Assembly: GCA_007131745.1 (NCBI GenBank)
Contig: SLPX01000090.1
Coordinates: forward strand, 1-10,042
Origin: Myxococcales bacterium
GTDB taxonomy: Bacteria > Myxococcota > Polyangia > HGW-17 > SLPX01
Length of the DNA stretch: 10,042 nt
Reading direction: 5' to 3'
Positions within the stretch are counted from its first letter, which is position 1, and each line of letters opens with the position of its first letter. Shown in pieces: positions 6,617-10,042 of this stretch. A program made the position numbers and the translations under genes. The notes below the pieces were generated by a model that did not search any database, was not told where the DNA came from, and saw only the letters and a list, made by a program, of their open reading frames with translations.

Positions 6617-8980
6617 ATGAAAAAAAGAAAAACCCGTTCACCGTTTTTAGAAGAATTGAAAGCATGGGATTCCTTGGAAGTCGGCCCTGTGGATGTCCAG
6701 CCCGGAGAAGTCAAGGCAAAGTACACACTGCGCAGCGGAAGAAGCGAGGAGACGACGGAGTTTGTCTGCAAGTACGAGGAAGAAGTTTTTCAACCGGGAG
6801 ATCCGGCTTCGATCAACCTGGCGTCCATGGTCGCCGCCCAGCCGGCGCTTAATTACGGATTGTTTTGCGACAAGATAGTTTTTCGCGGGGACTACGACAG
6901 GGTTGACCGTGGTTTCCTGGGGGAGATGGCGGAAAACACGGCCAGGGAAATCTACACTGTGAAATTTTTGCGGCCGAATCCTTTTCTGACGGGAAAAGCC
7001 GCCGCCATGAAACCCGAAAAGGGGAAAAAGTACTGTCGGGCGACACTGGAATATCCGGATCCTGATCCAGGGAAGGGTGTGTGGAGCAGTTGGCCGACAG
7101 AAAAGAATTCGGTTGCGGTTCTATCCAGTGGAGGCAAGGACAGTCTTCTGAGTTACGGCTTGTTGAAGGATATGGGAGCAGAAGTGCACCCCGTGTTCAT
7201 CAACGAATCAGGCAGGCATTGGTTCACCGCGCTCAACGCATACAGGAGTTTTCGGGAAACAGTTCCAAACACCGCCAGGGTCTGGATGAACTCGGACAGG
7301 CTTTTTGCCTGGATGCTCAGGAGGATGCCTTTTATCAGGAAGGACTTCGCTGATGTGCGCGCGGACATTTATCCGATACGCCTCTGGACTCTTGCCGTGT
7401 TTATATTCGGGGCCTTGCCGCTGGCGAAGAAAAGCGGGTCGGGAAGAGTTGTCATAGGCAATGAATATGACACCAGCGTCCGGTCGTCGGTGAAGGGGAT
7501 ACCGAGTTATCTAGGTCTGTACGACCAGTCGATATGGTTTGACAATGCAATGTCCCGCTACTCTATGCGCAAGGGTTGGTTCTTAAGCCAGTTTTCCATG
7601 CTGCGACAGCTCTCCGAACTCCTTATACAGAAAGTGCTTGTAGAACGTTACCCTGATCTTCAGGCGTTGCAGGTTTCCTGCCACGCGGCACACCGCGGGG
7701 AAGACAGATTTCTTCCATGCGGATCCTGCGAGAAATGTCGCAGGATAGTGGGAATGCTGAGCGCTCTCAACGCGGACCCCCGCATGTGCGGTTACAACGA
7801 TGTTCAGATTGAACGCTGTCTCAAGTCAGTGGCGGAAAAGGGTGTCAGCCAGGAATCGGCCGGAGCGGAACAACTAGCGTTCATGCTGCGGGAAAAGGGG
7901 TTACTGGACCCGAAGGGAAGTGCTGTGGGAAATCCGGTCCCGCATACCGAAATAATGAAACTTCGGTTTGACCCCAGGAGATCTCCGCATTCGGGAATCC
8001 CTGTGGACATCAGAAAGAAACTTTACCGTATTCTGCTCATGCACTCGGACGGAGCTGTAAAACGTGAAGGGAGAACCTGGAAGGATTACGATCCGTTTAC
8101 AGATCTTGAACTGGACGCACCCTATCCATTCGAGCCCGGAGGAAGCGGTGACGTGGATACAAGGTCCGTAAGGGGAAGGGGAAACGACCGGAATGCAGAG
8201 AAGGGTTACCTGTGGGCCGAGATGTCCTGGCCGGAGATCCGGGACAGGATTCGAGAGGTGGATGTCGCGCTTTTACCGGTCGGATCCATTGAGCAGCACG
8301 GCCCCCACCTGCCCGTTGACACCGATGCTTTCGACGCTGAGTATCTGGCTCGGAGAATAGCCCAGGCGTGCAGTGATCCCAGGCCTCTTGTTCTTCCCCT
8401 TGTGCCATACGGGGTTTCCTACGAACACGAGGAGTTTCCCGGAACCTTGGGTGTTGACAACGAAACACTGGCCCGTTTTGTCCGGGAGATCGGTCTCAGC
8501 GCAGCGCGAAACGGGATAAACAAACTGGTGATTATAAACGGCCACGGCGGAAACTACCCCGCGTTGAATTTTGCGGCCCAGGCCATCACCCGGGATGCAA
8601 AGATTTTTGTTTGCGTCGACACCGGAGAGACGAGCGACTTCGACATCTACGGGTTGATAGATACACCGAACGACATCCACGCGGGAGAGATCGAAACAAG
8701 CACGTCCCTGTCGGTCAGGCCCGAATTGGTCAAAATGGATCGCGCTGTCAAATCGATTCCGCGTTTTTCCAACCGTTACCTGGATTTCACCTCCAAGAGG
8801 GGGGTTTCCTGGTATGTGCGCACAAAGAAGATATCCGAGAGCGGAATAATCGGGGATCCGACCCGGGCTACGAGGGAAAAGGGAGATCGTTTCTGGTCAC
8901 TAATGATTGCGCACCTGGTTTCGCTGGTGGAAGACTTGAAGAGCATGACCCTGGACGAAATATACCAGAAGAGATATTGA
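6617..8980 (+). CDS. MurL-like PP-loop (SGGKDS) protein fused to a creatininase-family amidohydrolase
   Basis: A 787-residue fusion. Residues 1-520 resemble MurL, the ATP-dependent epimerase of the terminal L-Glu of UDP-MurNAc-L-Ala-L-Glu. They have a beta-rich N-terminal region, a PP-loop SGGKDS at 171-176 (ATP pyrophosphatase type), GNEYD at 281-285, and a QueC-like Cys set, C355 then CGSCEKC at 368-374, probably binding zinc. After a loose linker (about 515-530) comes a complete creatininase-family domain. GSIEQHGPHLPVDTD gives metal ligands E559, H561 and D570; NGHGGN gives H643; HAGEIETS (688-695) supplies a further Glu (E691 or E693). That family contains creatininase, MftE peptidase and other amidases. 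No signal peptide is visible, so the protein is cytoplasmic. The start at 6617 is the first possible in frame (an in-frame TGA is at 6602-6604) and lacks a good Shine-Dalgarno site. The epimerase gene follows 19 nt later. MurL-like is my reading of motifs; another PP-loop adenylating enzyme is possible. The creatininase call is firm. Confidence 0.8.
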   Translation: MKKRKTRSPFLEELKAWDSLEVGPVDVQPGEVKAKYTLRSGRSEETTEFVCKYEEEVFQPGDPASINLASMVAAQPALNYGLFCDKIVFRGDYDRVDRGFLGEMAENTAREIYTVKFLRPNPFLTGKAAAMKPEKGKKYCRATLEYPDPDPGKGVWSSWPTEKNSVAVLSSGGKDSLLSYGLLKDMGAEVHPVFINESGRHWFTALNAYRSFRETVPNTARVWMNSDRLFAWMLRRMPFIRKDFADVRADIYPIRLWTLAVFIFGALPLAKKSGSGRVVIGNEYDTSVRSSVKGIPSYLGLYDQSIWFDNAMSRYSMRKGWFLSQFSMLRQLSELLIQKVLVERYPDLQALQVSCHAAHRGEDRFLPCGSCEKCRRIVGMLSALNADPRMCGYNDVQIERCLKSVAEKGVSQESAGAEQLAFMLREKGLLDPKGSAVGNPVPHTEIMKLRFDPRRSPHSGIPVDIRKKLYRILLMHSDGAVKREGRTWKDYDPFTDLELDAPYPFEPGGSGDVDTRSVRGRGNDRNAEKGYLWAEMSWPEIRDRIREVDVALLPVGSIEQHGPHLPVDTDAFDAEYLARRIAQACSDPRPLVLPLVPYGVSYEHEEFPGTLGVDNETLARFVREIGLSAARNGINKLVIINGHGGNYPALNFAAQAITRDAKIFVCVDTGETSDFDIYGLIDTPNDIHAGEIETSTSLSVRPELVKMDRAVKSIPRFSNRYLDFTSKRGVSWYVRTKKISESGIIGDPTRATREKGDRFWSLMIAHLVSLVEDLKSMTLDEIYQKRY

Positions 8981-8988
8981 AAAACATC

Positions 8989-8993
8989 AGGAG
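8989..8993 (+). promoter_or_regulatory. Shine-Dalgarno site of the dipeptide epimerase gene
   Basis: AGGAG lies six bases before the ATG at 9000, within the 19-nt gap after the fused gene. It fixes the start and supports co-transcription. Confidence 0.7.
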
Positions 8994-8999
8994 CTACGT

Positions 9000-10042
9000 A
9001 TGCGGATAACCGGACTTGATGCATGGACGGAAAAACTCACTCTTCGTGAGCCGTATACCATCGCCTACGAGACTATATCCTCCATTGAAGTCGTCTTTCT
9101 CCGGATCCAAACCAGCGGAAAGGTCCAGGGGTTCGGCTGCGCGGCGCCCGACCTGGAAATAACGGGAGAGACGGCTGATGGTGTAACCGCGGTTTTCAAT
9201 GACATAATCAAGCCGGCCCTGCTCGGAGCGGATCCCCTGAGACCCGCGTATCAACTCGAAAAAATGAGACGCCCGCTCGCGGACCATTCCGCGGCCATGG
9301 CCATGGCCGACATGGCGCTTCACGATATCCTGGGCAAGGCCGCCGGGATGCCTCTTTACAAACTTCTGGGCGGATTCAGAAAACAAATGTCGACCAGCAT
9401 CACAATCGGAATCATGGACCCTGTTGCCACCGCAGATAAAGCCGAGCAACTGGTCGGCAAGGGTTTTCGTTCCCTCAAAATAAAAGGCGGCAGAAACCTC
9501 ACCGAGGACGTGGAAAAAGTTTTCCTGGTAAGAGAAAAAGTCGGCCCCAAAGTCGAACTGCGCTTCGACGCAAACCAGGGATATTCAGTGGAAGAATCCA
9601 TAGAATTCGTCGAAAAAACCCGCAATGCCCGGCTGGAACTCATCGAACAACCCACTCCCAAGGGCCGGCCCGACATGCTCGGAAGAGTAACTTCAGGCAT
9701 CCACATCCCGGTCATGGCCGATGAAAGCCTCATGAACCTGCGCGATGCCTTTCGGCTGGCAAGACGGGACCTGGTAGACATGGTCAACATCAAGTTGATG
9801 AAAGTGGGCGGCATAGCCGAAGCGCTCCACGTCAACTCGGTGGCCAGGTCCGCCGGCCTGGAAGCCATGGTCGGCTGCATGGACGAACCCGCAATTGCAA
9901 TAGCGGCGGGACTCCATTTCGCCCTGGCTCGTCCCAACGTGCTTTACGCTGACTTGGACGGCCATCTTGATATTTTAGACGATCCGACCGAAGGAGCGGT
10001 CATCTTGGAAAAGGGCGTGTTGAAAACGACCGAAAAACCCGG
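9000..10042 (+). CDS. Dipeptide epimerase, L-Ala-D/L-Glu type (enolase superfamily), 3' end outside window
   Basis: The frame is open from ATG 9000 to the window edge (347 full codons), close to the usual 350-370 residues. All active-site residues of the muconate-lactonising subgroup are present. The base pair is K162 (in K160-I-K162) and K265 (NIKLMKVGG). Magnesium ligands are D190 (DANQG), E216 (EQP) and D241 (ADES). The D318-L-D320 motif corresponds to the DxD that holds the dipeptide amino group in B. subtilis L-Ala-D/L-Glu epimerase (K162, D191, E219, D244, K268, D321, D323). It should interconvert L-Ala-D-Glu and L-Ala-L-Glu or a similar dipeptide, letting murein tripeptide fragments be degraded as L-peptides. 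The related N-acetyl-D-Glu racemase DgcA is an alternative, given the DUF1611 gene in the window. No signal peptide is visible, so the enzyme is cytoplasmic. It is second in an operon after the MurL-like/creatininase fusion. Confidence 0.9.
   Translation, partial: MRITGLDAWTEKLTLREPYTIAYETISSIEVVFLRIQTSGKVQGFGCAAPDLEITGETADGVTAVFNDIIKPALLGADPLRPAYQLEKMRRPLADHSAAMAMADMALHDILGKAAGMPLYKLLGGFRKQMSTSITIGIMDPVATADKAEQLVGKGFRSLKIKGGRNLTEDVEKVFLVREKVGPKVELRFDANQGYSVEESIEFVEKTRNARLELIEQPTPKGRPDMLGRVTSGIHIPVMADESLMNLRDAFRLARRDLVDMVNIKLMKVGGIAEALHVNSVARSAGLEAMVGCMDEPAIAIAAGLHFALARPNVLYADLDGHLDILDDPTEGAVILEKGVLKTTEKP

Noticed and set aside
9356..9937. Minus-strand open frame of 193 codons opposite the epimerase
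   Set aside because: The plus strand carries every catalytic residue of a dipeptide epimerase; the antisense translation is low-complexity Ser/Arg/Thr.

Overview
The window looks like chromosomal DNA of a free-living, probably Gram-negative bacterium. Genes are dense, Shine-Dalgarno sites are mostly good, the DNA is moderately GC-rich by eye, and there is an exported MepA-type murein endopeptidase. No rRNA, tRNA, phage, transposon or CRISPR sequence fixes the taxon. A Desulfobacterota-like or candidate-phylum origin would fit the gene families, but this is a guess.

Layout: (1) positions 1-1363, plus strand: the 3' end of a threonine-synthase-like PLP enzyme, joined by an ATGA overlap to a DUF1611 (DgcN-type) protein. 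(2) 1299-4331, minus strand: a probable two-gene operon of fold-type II PLP enzymes, one threonine-synthase-like and one cysteine-synthase-like. Its 3' end overlaps the DUF1611 gene tail-to-tail by 65 bp. (3) 4523-6367, minus strand: an exported MepA/M74 murein endopeptidase domain carrying a long C-terminal HEAT-repeat region. (4) 6368-6616: a divergent regulatory region with phased A-tracts, a perfect 12-bp palindrome and a cluster of ATTTAC/GTAAAT half-sites. (5) 6617 to the window end, plus strand: a fused protein of 787 residues (MurL-like SGGKDS PP-loop part plus creatininase-family metal amidohydrolase), followed after 19 nt by an L-Ala-D/L-Glu-type dipeptide epimerase whose end lies beyond the window.

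Common theme: several of these families are known to act on glutamate stereochemistry or on murein peptides. MurL epimerises the terminal Glu of a muropeptide precursor using ATP. Enolase-superfamily dipeptide epimerases interconvert L-Ala-D-Glu and L-Ala-L-Glu. DgcN (DUF1611) acts with DgcA, a relative of the dipeptide epimerases, in D-glutamate catabolism. MepA cuts murein cross-links. Creatininase-family enzymes hydrolyse amide bonds. My inference is a locus for scavenging or remodelling D-Glu-containing peptides, with three PLP enzymes of unknown substrate handling the released amino acids. The most unusual element is the MurL-like/creatininase fusion next to a second, mechanistically unrelated epimerase, preceded by an elaborate operator-like region.
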